Of a stretch of 64,000 nt of DNA, positions 49,316-58,400 are shown piece by piece. The stretch comes from Microbacterium sp. Root553 (GTDB lineage: Bacteria; Actinomycetota; Actinomycetes; Actinomycetales; Microbacteriaceae): contig NZ_LMFY01000001.1 of NCBI RefSeq assembly GCF_001426995.1, positions 556,961-620,960 of the forward strand, written 5' to 3'. The position numbers and the translations under genes are program-made. The stretch's first letter is position 1. Every line of letters starts with the position of its first letter. The notes under the pieces are model-generated. The model was not told the DNA's origin. It was given only the letters and a program-made list of their open reading frames with translations, and searched no databases.

Positions 49316-51067
49316 ATGACTTCCGCGACCGCACCCACCGGATCGATGAGCCCGGAGCTGGACGACGGAGAGCGGGCCCGCCTCGATGAGGCGATCGGCG
49401 AGCTGCAGGCGGGCAGCCGCACCTGGGCGGCGCTGACCCTCGCGCAGCGCGTCACCCTGCTGCGCGGCGTGCGTACCGGTGTGGCCGCCGCCGCCGAGGA
49501 CTGGGCCAGGACCGCCGCCGCGTCGAAAGGGCTCGGCGGACGCCATCCGCTGCGCGGCGAGGAGTGGCTCAGCGGACCGTACAGCGTGCTGGGCGCCCTC
49601 GACGCCTGCATCGAGACGCTCTCACGGCTGGCTCACGGGACGAATCCGCTCGACGGCGTGCGCATCGACCGTGCGCCCGGCGGACGCACCCGCGTGCACG
49701 CGTTCCCCCTGACCGGGATCGACCGCATCCTGCTCTCGGGCTACACCGGCGAGGTGTGGCTGAAGCCCGGCACCACCCCGAGCCGCGCCAGGGCGACGGC
49801 CGGACTCGCGCAGCGCACGCCGTCGGAATCCGGGGGCGTCGGGCTCGTGCTCGGAGCGGGCAACATCACCTCCATCCCCGTGCTCGACGTGCTGTACGAG
49901 CTGCTCGCCCACAACCGCGTCGCCCTGCTGAAGGTCAACCCGACACAGGACGCCCTCGTGCCGGTGTACAAGCGCGCACTCGCCCCGCTGATCGGCCTCG
50001 GACTGCTGCGCATCGTGCGGGGCGGCCCGGCGGTCGGCGCCTACCTGACCGGGCATCCCGAGCTGGTGCACGTGCACATCACGGGTTCGGCGGCGACCTT
50101 CGACGCGATCGTCTGGGGGACGGGGGCGGATGCGGTCGAGCGCCGTCGCGCGAACACCCCCCGACTGCAGAAGCCCATCACGGCGGAGCTCGGTGGAGTC
50201 TCGCCGATCATCATCGTTCCGGGCGAGTGGACGGATGCCGACCTCGCCTATCAGGCGGAGCACGTCGCCACCATGCGCCTGCAGAACAGCGGCCACAACT
50301 GCATCGCCGGCCAGGTGGTGATCCTGTCGTCCGACTGGGCGCAGGCAGACGACTTCCGCACGGCACTCCGACGGGCGTACGCGAACGCCCCCGAGCGGCC
50401 GACCTGGTATCCGGGCGCGACGTCGCGGATGGACCTCGCGACCGACGCCTACCCCGACGCTCTCGTTCTCGGCGATCGGCTGCTGGTCGAGATCGCGGCG
50501 GGCGAGGATGCGGCGGCGCTGCAGCGCACCGAGTACTTCGCGCCCGTCCTCGGCGTCGTCTCCGTTCCCGGCACCGGGCAGGAGTTCCTCGACACCGCCG
50601 TCACCTACGCGAACGAGCAGCTGCAGGGCACGCTCGGCGCGAACCTCCTGATCGACCCGGCGACCGAGAAGAAGCTCGGCGCCGGGTTCGACCGCTCCGT
50701 GGCGGCGCTGCGCTACGGCTCGATCGCCGTCAACGGCTGGACGGCCTTCGGCTTCCTCACGCCGACCCTCACCTGGGGCGCGTTCCCCGGAAGCACGATC
50801 GACGATGTCGGCAGCGGGATCGGCGTCGTGCACAACGCACTGCTGCTCGACGACGTCGAGCGGTCGGTCGTCCGCGCTCCGTTCCGGCCGTTCCCGCGAT
50901 CACTGCCCCTCGCCAACGGCGGCGGACGCTTCACGATCCTTCCGAAGCCGCCGTGGTTCGTGTCGTCCCGCACCGGCGCGGCGGTCAGCGAAGGACTGAC
51001 CCGCTTCCGTGCCGACGGCGGCATCCTCGGACTCCTGAAGACGCTGACGGCGGCGCTGCGCGCCTGA
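49316..51067 (+). CDS. Atypical long aldehyde dehydrogenase family protein
   Basis: 583 residues, about 100 longer than a typical ALDH. Clear ALDH elements: ITAELGGVSPIIIV (Glu) and the Cys-containing NSGHNCIAGQVVIL (nucleophile at about residue 329), with a Rossmann segment around GLVLGAGNITSIPVLDVL. N- and C-terminal extensions are not recognised. It may oxidise a long-chain or unusual aldehyde. It starts at ATG 49316 after AAGGAG and has no obvious partner gene. Confidence 0.85.
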   Translation: MTSATAPTGSMSPELDDGERARLDEAIGELQAGSRTWAALTLAQRVTLLRGVRTGVAAAAEDWARTAAASKGLGGRHPLRGEEWLSGPYSVLGALDACIETLSRLAHGTNPLDGVRIDRAPGGRTRVHAFPLTGIDRILLSGYTGEVWLKPGTTPSRARATAGLAQRTPSESGGVGLVLGAGNITSIPVLDVLYELLAHNRVALLKVNPTQDALVPVYKRALAPLIGLGLLRIVRGGPAVGAYLTGHPELVHVHITGSAATFDAIVWGTGADAVERRRANTPRLQKPITAELGGVSPIIIVPGEWTDADLAYQAEHVATMRLQNSGHNCIAGQVVILSSDWAQADDFRTALRRAYANAPERPTWYPGATSRMDLATDAYPDALVLGDRLLVEIAAGEDAAALQRTEYFAPVLGVVSVPGTGQEFLDTAVTYANEQLQGTLGANLLIDPATEKKLGAGFDRSVAALRYGSIAVNGWTAFGFLTPTLTWGAFPGSTIDDVGSGIGVVHNALLLDDVERSVVRAPFRPFPRSLPLANGGGRFTILPKPPWFVSSRTGAAVSEGLTRFRADGGILGLLKTLTAALRA

Positions 51068-51096
51068 CGATCGGCATCAGCCGGCCGATGTCGACG

Positions 51097-52059
51097 TCAG
51101 CCGGCGAAGCGATCGGTCGCTGCCCGCAGCGCACGCTGGATGCCGGGCTCGGTCGCCGAGTGACCGGCATCGTCGACGACCACGAAGTCCGCCTCCGGCC
51201 ACGCCGTGTGCAGATCCCAGGCGGTCATCATCGGCGTGCAGACGTCGTGACGCCCCTGCACGATGACGGCGGGGATGTGTCGGATGCCCTCGACGCCGGC
51301 GATCAGCTGCCCTTCCGTCCACCAGCCGCGATTCACGAAGAAGTGGTTCTCGATGCGGGCGAACGCCGTCGCGGAGCGAGGGTCCGACATCGCCTCGATC
51401 TGCGCCGCATTCGGACGCAGCGTCACCGTCGACGCCTCCCACCGCGACCACGCGACGGCGGCGGGCTCGTGCACGGCGGGGTCGGGATCGAACAGCCGCC
51501 GGTGATACGCCCGGATCAGGTGCGAGCGCTCCAGCACCGGGATGGGGGCGATGTACTCCTCCCACAGATCGGGGAACAGTGCCGCCGCGCCGCCCTCGTA
51601 GAACCACTCCAGCTCCTCGCGACGCAGCGTGAAGATGCCGCGCAGCACGAGTTCGCTGACGGCATCCGGATGCGCCTGCGCGTAGGCGAGGGCGAGGGCG
51701 CTCCCCCACGACCCGCCGAACACCTGCCACTGCTCGACCCCGAGATTCCTGCGCAGCAGCTCGATGTCGGCGATCAGGTGCGCGGTCGTGACGAAGCGCA
51801 GATCGGCGTCCGGCGCGCTCGCATGCGGGGTGCTGCGGCCGCAGCCGCGCTGGTCGAACAGCACGATCCGATACACGGCGGGGTCGAAGAACCGCCGCTG
51901 CCAGGGCGAGGTGCCGCTCCCGGGCCCGCCGTGCAGGAACACCACGGGCTTGCCCTCGGGGTTGCCGCTGACCTCCCAGTACAGACGATGCCCGTCGCCG
52001 ACGAGCAACTCGCCGGTCTCGTGCGGCTCGATCGGCGGATACAGTGCGTCCAGGTCCAT
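51097..52059 (-). CDS. pip: Prolyl aminopeptidase
   Basis: 320 residues, alpha/beta hydrolase of peptidase family S33. HGGPGSGTSP forms the oxyanion loop, the nucleophile Ser is in GGSWGSALALAYA, the acid Asp in QGRHDVCTP and the catalytic His in DDAGHSA. It releases N-terminal proline from peptides in the cytoplasm. It is 10 bp downstream of the zinc metallopeptidase gene on the same strand, so they are probably one operon. Confidence 0.93.
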   Translation of the reverse strand: MDLDALYPPIEPHETGELLVGDGHRLYWEVSGNPEGKPVVFLHGGPGSGTSPWQRRFFDPAVYRIVLFDQRGCGRSTPHASAPDADLRFVTTAHLIADIELLRRNLGVEQWQVFGGSWGSALALAYAQAHPDAVSELVLRGIFTLRREELEWFYEGGAAALFPDLWEEYIAPIPVLERSHLIRAYHRRLFDPDPAVHEPAAVAWSRWEASTVTLRPNAAQIEAMSDPRSATAFARIENHFFVNRGWWTEGQLIAGVEGIRHIPAVIVQGRHDVCTPMMTAWDLHTAWPEADFVVVDDAGHSATEPGIQRALRAATDRFAG

Positions 52060-52069
52060 CGCCGTCGCC

Positions 52070-52954
52070 CTAGAGCTCTGCGCCGGACACGGTCAGCGGA
52101 TCGGCGCACACGTCGAGTCCGTACTTGTAGCCGCTGGCGAACCACCCCTGCCTCTGCGCGCTGGTGCCGTGCGTGAAGCTCTCGGGGTTCACCGACCCTG
52201 ACGACTGCTGCTGGATGTTGTCGTCACCGACGGTGTTCGCCGCATTCAGAGCATCGGTGATCTCGGCCTCGGTGGGAGTCTGCAGGTAGGGGACGCCGTT
52301 CTTGTCCTTCTCCTCGGTCATCCGTCCGATCCAGGCACCCGCGTAGCAGTCGGCCTGCAGTTCGATGCGCACGCCGTTGCTGTCCGGGCCCGTGCCGTTG
52401 TTCGGGTACCGGTCCATCACGCCGGTGATGTACTGGATGTGGTGGCCCCACTCGTGGCCCACGATGTACAGCTGCGCGAGATCCCCCGCGGATGCTCCGA
52501 ACTGCTGCTGCATGAGGTCGAAGAACGTCGGGTCGACGTAGACCGTCTCTTCGGGCGGGCAGTAGAACGGCCCGACCGCGTTCGACGCGGTGCCGCAGGC
52601 GGTCGAGGTCGCGCCGTCGACGATGATGAGCTGCGGAGCCCGGTACTGATCGATGCGGTCCTCCCAGAACCCGTCGAGCGCGAGCTGCGCGCTCGCCACC
52701 CGGCAGTCGACGTCCTCGTTCGCGTCCTCACCGGTGAGGCAGTTCTCGATCACGCTGCCGCCCTCGGGCTCGGAGCCACCGCCGGTCGCGCCCGTGCCGC
52801 CGAGCAGACCGGTCAGATCGATGCCCAGAAGAGGCCCGGCGATGAGGGCGATGAGGCCGAGCAGGCCGACCCCGCCCGCCCCTGCCACGACGGCCCCGCG
52901 GCCCCGTCGGCGAGCGGTGTTGCCGGAGACGTCGGCGTCTGGGTTGAAGGTCAT
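52070..52954 (-). CDS. Neutral zinc metallopeptidase, YpfJ/KPN_02809 family
   Basis: 294 residues. A basic N-terminus and one transmembrane helix (about residues 22-45), a Gly-rich linker, then the catalytic domain with HEWGHH at about residue 166 (HExxH zinc site) and the downstream glutamate in ELQADCYAGAWIG. Four cysteines (ENCLTG, DCRVAS, TACGT, YCPPEE) suggest disulfides on the outer face. A long open frame to 54301 is a shadow of mdh; the ATG at 52954 has a leaderless TACCCT box 6 nt upstream. Confidence 0.88.
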   Translation of the reverse strand: MTFNPDADVSGNTARRRGRGAVVAGAGGVGLLGLIALIAGPLLGIDLTGLLGGTGATGGGSEPEGGSVIENCLTGEDANEDVDCRVASAQLALDGFWEDRIDQYRAPQLIIVDGATSTACGTASNAVGPFYCPPEETVYVDPTFFDLMQQQFGASAGDLAQLYIVGHEWGHHIQYITGVMDRYPNNGTGPDSNGVRIELQADCYAGAWIGRMTEEKDKNGVPYLQTPTEAEITDALNAANTVGDDNIQQQSSGSVNPESFTHGTSAQRQGWFASGYKYGLDVCADPLTVSGAEL

Positions 52955-52960
52955 GCCACG

Positions 52961-52966
52961 AGGGTA
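52961..52966 (-). promoter_or_regulatory. -10 box (TACCCT) for the metallopeptidase operon
   Basis: TACCCT on the minus strand, 6 nt before ATG 52954. It faces the mdh -10 box across 39 bp. Confidence 0.6.
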
Positions 52967-53005
52967 CTCCGCACGAAGCCCCGCCCGGACCGCCTCGCCC
53001 GGACG

Positions 53006-53011
53006 TAGGCT
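53006..53011 (+). promoter_or_regulatory. -10 box (TAGGCT) for leaderless mdh
   Basis: TAGGCT lies 6 nt before the mdh ATG. Confidence 0.65.
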
Positions 53012-53017
53012 CGGGTC

Positions 53018-54007
53018 ATGACGACCACGATCACACTGACCGGCGCCGGCGGACAGATCGGATACGCGCTGCTGTTCCGCATCGCCGCCGGCGACCTCCT
53101 CGGGCCGGAGGAGAAGGTGCGGCTGCGACTGCTGGAGATCCCTCAGGGGCTGGGTGCAGCCGAGGGGGCGGCGCTCGAGCTGCAGGACGGCGCCTTCGGC
53201 CTTCTGGAACACGTCGAGGTGACCGACGACCCCGCCGTGGGATTCGACGGCGCCGACCTGGCGCTGCTGGTCGGCGCCCGCCCTCGCGGCCCCGGCATGG
53301 AGCGCGGCGACCTCCTCGCCGCGAACGCCGGCATCTTCGGACCGCAGGGTGCCGCGATCGCCGCGCACGCCGCCGACGGCGTGCGCGTCACGGTCGTGGG
53401 CAACCCGGCCAACACGAACGCGCTCATCGCCGCGGCCTCGGCCGACGGCATCCCCGCCGAGCGCTTCAGCGCCCTGACCAGACTCGACGAGAACCGCGCG
53501 AGGGCGCAGCTGGCGCAGACCCTCGCCGTGCCCGTCGACACGGTGCGCCGAGTCCCGATCTGGGGCAACCACTCCGCGACGCAGTTCCCCGACGTGTCGT
53601 ACGCGACCGTCGCCGGCCGGCCGGTGACGGAGGCGCTCGAGCGCATCGTCGGCGACGTCCCCTCCTGGCTCGAGGAGACCTTCATCCCCCGAGTCGCGAA
53701 GCGCGGGGCCGAGATCATCGCGGTGCGCGGATCGTCGTCGGTGGCGTCGGCCGCGAACGCGACGATCGAGCACGTGCGCGACTGGGTGCACGGCACCGAC
53801 GACTGGACCTCGGCGGGCGTCGTGTCGCACGGCGAGTACGGCGTGCCCGAGGGCCTGATCTCGTCGTTCCCGGTGCGCGCGGTCGACGGAGAGTGGCGCA
53901 TCGTCGAGGGCCTCGACGTCAGCGACTGGGCACGATCGCGCATCGACGCCTCCGTCGCCGAGCTGGCCGAGGAGCGCGAGGCGGTACGAGCCCTCGGGAT
54001 GCTCTGA
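53018..54007 (+). CDS. mdh: Malate dehydrogenase
   Basis: 329 residues, the NAD-dependent dimeric malate dehydrogenase type found in actinobacteria. [15 protein letters not shown] is the NAD-binding loop, LDENRAR carries the substrate-binding Arg and catalytic Asp, and [15 protein letters not shown] holds the catalytic His. It interconverts malate and oxaloacetate in the TCA cycle. Leaderless start, divergent from the metallopeptidase operon. Confidence 0.97.
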   Translation: MTTTITLTGAGGQIGYALLFRIAAGDLLGPEEKVRLRLLEIPQGLGAAEGAALELQDGAFGLLEHVEVTDDPAVGFDGADLALLVGARPRGPGMERGDLLAANAGIFGPQGAAIAAHAADGVRVTVVGNPANTNALIAAASADGIPAERFSALTRLDENRARAQLAQTLAVPVDTVRRVPIWGNHSATQFPDVSYATVAGRPVTEALERIVGDVPSWLEETFIPRVAKRGAEIIAVRGSSSVASAANATIEHVRDWVHGTDDWTSAGVVSHGEYGVPEGLISSFPVRAVDGEWRIVEGLDVSDWARSRIDASVAELAEEREAVRALGML

Positions 54008-54059
54008 ACGGTCGCCACGGACGGATCCGGCAGGGCAGAATGGATCCCGGAGGTGCGCG

Positions 54060-54530
54060 ATGAGCGAGACGATCGATCCGATGAAGGCGACGGCATCCGT
54101 CGACGAGGCCCTGACGAGTCCGCTGCACCTGCCGCACGCGGCCGCGGAGTGTCCGAAGTGCTTCACCGAGCTGCAGCAGAACCGCGACTTCTGGGTCGCG
54201 CGCCCGGACGGGTCGCGCCTGGTCGGGCTCGTCGTCTCGCGAGAGGGCATGCCCTCGGTCGTCGAGCAGCGTGAGGACCTCACCCGGTTCGGGGTTCCCA
54301 TCGAGGGATTCCGTCACCCGGCCCCCGACATCCTCGAGTCCTGGAGCGACCGGCTCTCGCGCCTGATCGCGACGCTCAAGCCCGGCGACGTCCTCGTCGT
54401 GGCGAACATCAACGCCCTCGGGCGCGACGCAGAAGAGGGTGCCCGCACCGCCAAGGAGCTGCGCGGCCACGGCATCATCGTCAAGGTGCTGAGCCACGAC
54501 GCTCGCCACCTGGCCGACGCCGCCCGCTGA
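54060..54530 (+). CDS. Degenerate serine-recombinase-like protein
   Basis: 156 residues. An N-terminal CxxC (Cys31, Cys34 in ECPKCF) precedes a domain that reads like the catalytic fold of a resolvase/invertase. VGLVVSREG aligns with the VxVSTxx segment (Ser60 at the catalytic position), and LKPGDVLVVANINALGRDAEEGARTAKELRGHG aligns with the region containing the two active-site arginines, of which only Arg122 is kept. There is no helix-turn-helix domain. It is therefore unlikely to recombine DNA and may be a domesticated relative. Good GGAGG site before ATG 54060. Confidence 0.72.
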   Translation: MSETIDPMKATASVDEALTSPLHLPHAAAECPKCFTELQQNRDFWVARPDGSRLVGLVVSREGMPSVVEQREDLTRFGVPIEGFRHPAPDILESWSDRLSRLIATLKPGDVLVVANINALGRDAEEGARTAKELRGHGIIVKVLSHDARHLADAAR

Positions 54531-54589
54531 GCCGCGCGGCACATCACCCCGGGCACAGCCGCCGACCCGCAGCCCCGTAGACACAGAGA

Positions 54590-54627
54590 GAGCCGGCTGT
54601 CACCCCGTGAGGGGCGACAGCCGGCTC
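54590..54627. terminator. Bidirectional hairpin terminator
   Basis: A perfect 12-bp stem (GAGCCGGCTGTC with its complement) with an inner CCCC/GGGG stem. It separates the convergent recombinase-like gene and the WXG100 genes. Confidence 0.85.
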
Positions 54628-54647
54628 GAACTCTCACCGGGTGATGA

Positions 54648-54938
54648 TCACCAGCGGTTCATGTTCCTGTTCTCGTTCGCCTGACCGTCCTGCGAGTCCT
54701 GCGAGACCTGACGTCCGATGTCGTTCAGGAGCGCCTTCATCTCGGTCAGGGCCGCGTTCCACTTGGCCTTGGCCTGGATGTACGCCTCGGAGGCCGAACC
54801 GGTCCAGTCCGCCTGGAGCGGCTTGAGCGCGTCCTCCATCTGGGAGAGCTTGTTGTCGATGTTGTTCGCGCCGCGAACGAGGTCGGCACCCGCCGTGTCG
54901 ACGGCGCCGAACTGCATCTTGTATCCGTTACCACTCAT
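54648..54938 (-). CDS. WXG100-family type VII secretion protein
   Basis: 96 residues, the helix-turn-helix WXG100 fold of EsxA/EsxB. The turn carries Trp45-Thr46-Gly47 (ADWTGSASEAY), followed by a second amphipathic helix. It is probably secreted as a heterodimer with the protein encoded upstream, driven by EccC. Strong GGAGG site before the ATG. It ends just before a bidirectional terminator. Confidence 0.95.
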   Translation of the reverse strand: MSGNGYKMQFGAVDTAGADLVRGANNIDNKLSQMEDALKPLQADWTGSASEAYIQAKAKWNAALTEMKALLNDIGRQVSQDSQDGQANENRNMNRW

Positions 54939-54957
54939 GATCTTTTTCCCTCCGGTC

Positions 54958-55269
54958 TCAGCCGAGACGGCCCATGAACTTGTTCTGCGACTGCGCAGAC
55001 GTGTCGTCGGTCTGCGTGTAGGCCGACTGCGAGTCGCGCAGGTTCTGCTCGAACTCGTCCAGAGCGTTCGTGATGCGGCGGGACTTCTCCTGCCACGCCT
55101 GGAAGGTCTGCGTGAACGCCGCGGCCCCCGCGCCCTGCCACGACGATCCGATGCTTGACAGCTGAGACTGAATCGAGTTCAGCTCGCCGATGATGTCCTG
55201 CTTCGAGCTGCTGACGATCCCGGCGCCCCGCTGCAGGGCCCCATCCGCTGCAGAAATCTCTCCGCTCAC
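54958..55269 (-). CDS. WXG100-family type VII secretion protein
   Basis: 103 residues starting at GTG. The turn has Trp44-Gln45-Gly46 (SSWQGAGAAAF), flanked by two long helices. Start at GTG 55269 is 5 nt after AGGAGG; a longer frame from 55401 is not convincing. It is 19 bp upstream of the second WXG100 gene and 151 bp downstream of EccC, so all three are likely one leftward operon. The 151-bp gap shows nothing recognisable. Confidence 0.93.
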   Translation of the reverse strand: MSGEISAADGALQRGAGIVSSSKQDIIGELNSIQSQLSSIGSSWQGAGAAAFTQTFQAWQEKSRRITNALDEFEQNLRDSQSAYTQTDDTSAQSQNKFMGRLG

Positions 55270-55420
55270 GGTCACCTCCTGGTCGTATGGGCGAAACCGC
55301 CCTGTGTGAGTCAGCCCCGGAGGGCCGTGCCGCCGATGTTTCGGTGACAAGTAACACCATACGGCGCTCGTGCGCGTATGCCCATGGGTAGCTCTGCCCA
55401 CCCTGCATGCTGACTGCTCG

Positions 55421-58400
55421 CTACGGGTGCGACGACGGGGCGAAGGCGAGCTGCATGGTCTGCAGCCCGCGTTCGCGGGTGATCACCCTGGCGCGCCCCG
55501 GCACCGCCGGCGTCGCCTTCACGTTGCCGATCAGCGGCCCCTCGTCGGGGCTGCCCGAGAGCAGGATGCCGGGAGCCGCGAGGTCGCGGAGCGTCTGCAT
55601 GACCGGCTCGAACGTCGCCCGTGACGCGCCACCCGAGCGGCGGGCGATGATCAGGTGCAGTCCGACGTCCGTCGCCTGCGCCAGAAGCGGCTGCAGCACG
55701 GCGATCGGATTGCCGGACTGCGTGTTGACCAGGTCGTAGTCGTCGACGAGGACGTAGACCTCTGCGCCCGTCCACCACGAGCGGTCCCGCAGCTGCTGAG
55801 GCGTGATGTCGGGCCCCGGCATCCGCCCTCGCAGGTACTCGGCGAGGCCGCCCAGCTCCTCCGACGCCTGCTGCGCGGTCGTGTAGTACCCGGCGAGGTA
55901 CTCCTCGGGGATCTCCGACAGCAGCGCACGCCGGTAGTCGACGACGAAGATCTGCGCCGACTGAGGAGTCGTCGTGCGCATCACCTCGTGCGCGAACGTG
56001 CGCAGGAAGCTCGACTTGCCCGACTGGCTGTCGCCGAACAGATACAGGTGCGGGTTGCGCCGCACGTCGAACGCGGAGGGGGCGAGCGCCGCCTCGTCGA
56101 CGCCCAGAAGCACCTGGTTCTGCAGCGGGGTGCCGGCAGCCAGCTGCTGCAGTGCCGAGAGCTCGAGCATCTCGGGCAGCAGACGCAGCTTGGGGCCGCG
56201 AGGACCCTTCCACGCCGCGTTCACACGCTCGATCAGGTGTTCGACGCCCTCGCTGAGCGTGTCGGGATCACCGGAGCCGTCGACGCGCGGCAGAGCGGTG
56301 AGCATGTGGTGCTTCGACGGCGCGAGTCCGCGACCGGGGCGGCTGAGCGGCACGTTGACGGCGACCTTGCGGTCGATCTCCGAATCGCTGGTGTCGCCGA
56401 GGCGCAGTTCGAGCTTCGACCCGAACGTGTCGCGGATCGCGGTGCGGAAGTCCATCCACCGAGAGGTCGTCGCCACGATGTGCACACCGAAGGTGAGCGC
56501 CCGCCCTGCGAGCGACTGGATCTCGAACTCCATCTCGTCGAACTCGGCGCGGATCGTGGGCCAGCCGTCGATGATGAGGAACACGTCGCCGTAGCCGTCA
56601 TCGGCCCGCCCCTGCGCGCGCAGACGCCGATAGGTCTCGATCGAATCGATCGAGTTGGCCGTGAAATAGCGCTCGCGCGCGTTGACGATGCCGACGACCT
56701 CCTGGAACATGCGTCGGAGGACGTCGGGCTGGTTGCGGCCGGCGACACCGGCGACGTGCGCCATCTTGGCGAACGGCACGAACGTTCCGCCGCCGAAGTC
56801 CATGACGTAGAACTGCACCTCCTGCGGAGTGTGCGTCAGCGCGATGCCGGTGAGCACGCTGCGGGCGAGGGTGCTCTTGCCGCTGCGCGCGCCACCGACG
56901 ATCGCGAGGTGGCCGCCCGCACCCGTGAGCGTCAGCGTCAGCCGATCGCGACGCTGCTCGAGCGGTCGGTCCACGGTGCCCAGCGGAATCGTGAGAGGGC
57001 CGGCCTGCCGCCACCGCGGCGAGATCAGTCCGAGCTGCGGGTCTTCGACCAGATCGCCGAGCATCTCGTCGAACGTCGCCGGCACGTCGAGCGGAGGCAG
57101 CCACACCTGGTGGGCGGGCATGCTGCGCCCCTTCATCTGCGCGACGGCGATGTCGAAGGTCACCCGCTGCTCGGGCGCCTCGCCCCGCACGACGTCGAGG
57201 GCGGGAGCCTGATCCTCGGAGTTCTCCTGCTCGAGCACGGGTGCCGCCGTGAACGACCTGGCCTCGATCGCCCGGACCTCCGCCCCGGAACCGTCGGCCT
57301 CGGCCGTCGCCCCCGGCTTGCGCCGGCGGGTCTTGGGCGGGGCCGACACGTACGCGGCACGGAACTGCGTGAGGGTCTCGGCATCCGACTTCAGGATGCC
57401 GTGGCCGCCACCGCCGGGGAGCGTGAACGCATCGGGGACGCCGATGACCGCGCGCGAGTCGGCACCGGAGAACGTCTTCAGACCGATCCGGTACGACAGG
57501 TGGGAGTCGAGTCCGCGCAGCTTGCCCTCTTCCAGCCGTTGGGTCGAGAGCAGGAGGTGCACCTGCAGAGATCGACCGAGTCGGCCGATCGCGACGAACA
57601 GCTCGGTGAAGTCGGGCTTCGCGGCGAGCAGCTCGGAGAACTCGTCGGCGACGATCAGCAGCGCGGGGAGCGGCTTGAGGTCGGTACGACCACCCTTGCG
57701 GGCGGCCTCGTAGTCGGTGACGTTGGCGAAGTTGCCGGCATCGCGCAGCAGCTCCTGCCGCCGGGTCATCTCCCCCTGGATGGCGTCCTGCATGCGGTCG
57801 ACCAGCGTGAGGTCGTCACCGAGGTTGGTGATGACGGCCGAGACGTGCGGCATGTCCGCCATGCCCGCGAAGGTCGCGCCGCCTTTGAAGTCGATCAGCA
57901 CGAAGTTCAGCGCCTCGGACGAGTGCGTCATCGCGAGCGACAGCACCAGCGTGCGCAGCACCTCGGACTTTCCCGAGCCGGTGGCGCCGATGAGCATGCC
58001 GTGCGGTCCCATACCCTGCTGGGCGGATTCCTTGATGTCGAGGATCATCGGCTGGCCGGTGCTCGTCAGCCCGATCGGGACTCGCAGGCGGTCGCGAGCG
58101 GAGCGGGGCTTCCACGCCACATCCGGGTCGAAGTCCCTCACATCGGGCAGGTTCAGCAGATCCGTGAGCTCGGCGCTGATCGTGCGAGCGCCACCCGCCT
58201 CCTCGTCCTGCGCGCTCTCGCCGAGACCGGTGAGGCGCCGCGCCACCGCTTCGGCCGAGCTGATCCCGAGGAAGTCGGGCGTCGCGGGGACCATGCCCAT
58301 GCTGCGGCGGGCCACCGTGAGCTTCTCCCCGTCGGCGCCGTCGAGGATCAGGCGGACGGTGAGCGGGTCGGTGAGCTCCGCCCACTCGCGAGCGATGTCG

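Noticed and set aside
52070..54301. Apparent 743-codon metallopeptidase frame
   Set aside because: The upstream part lies antisense to mdh and reads as low-complexity sequence; leaderless ATG 52954 fits the family length.
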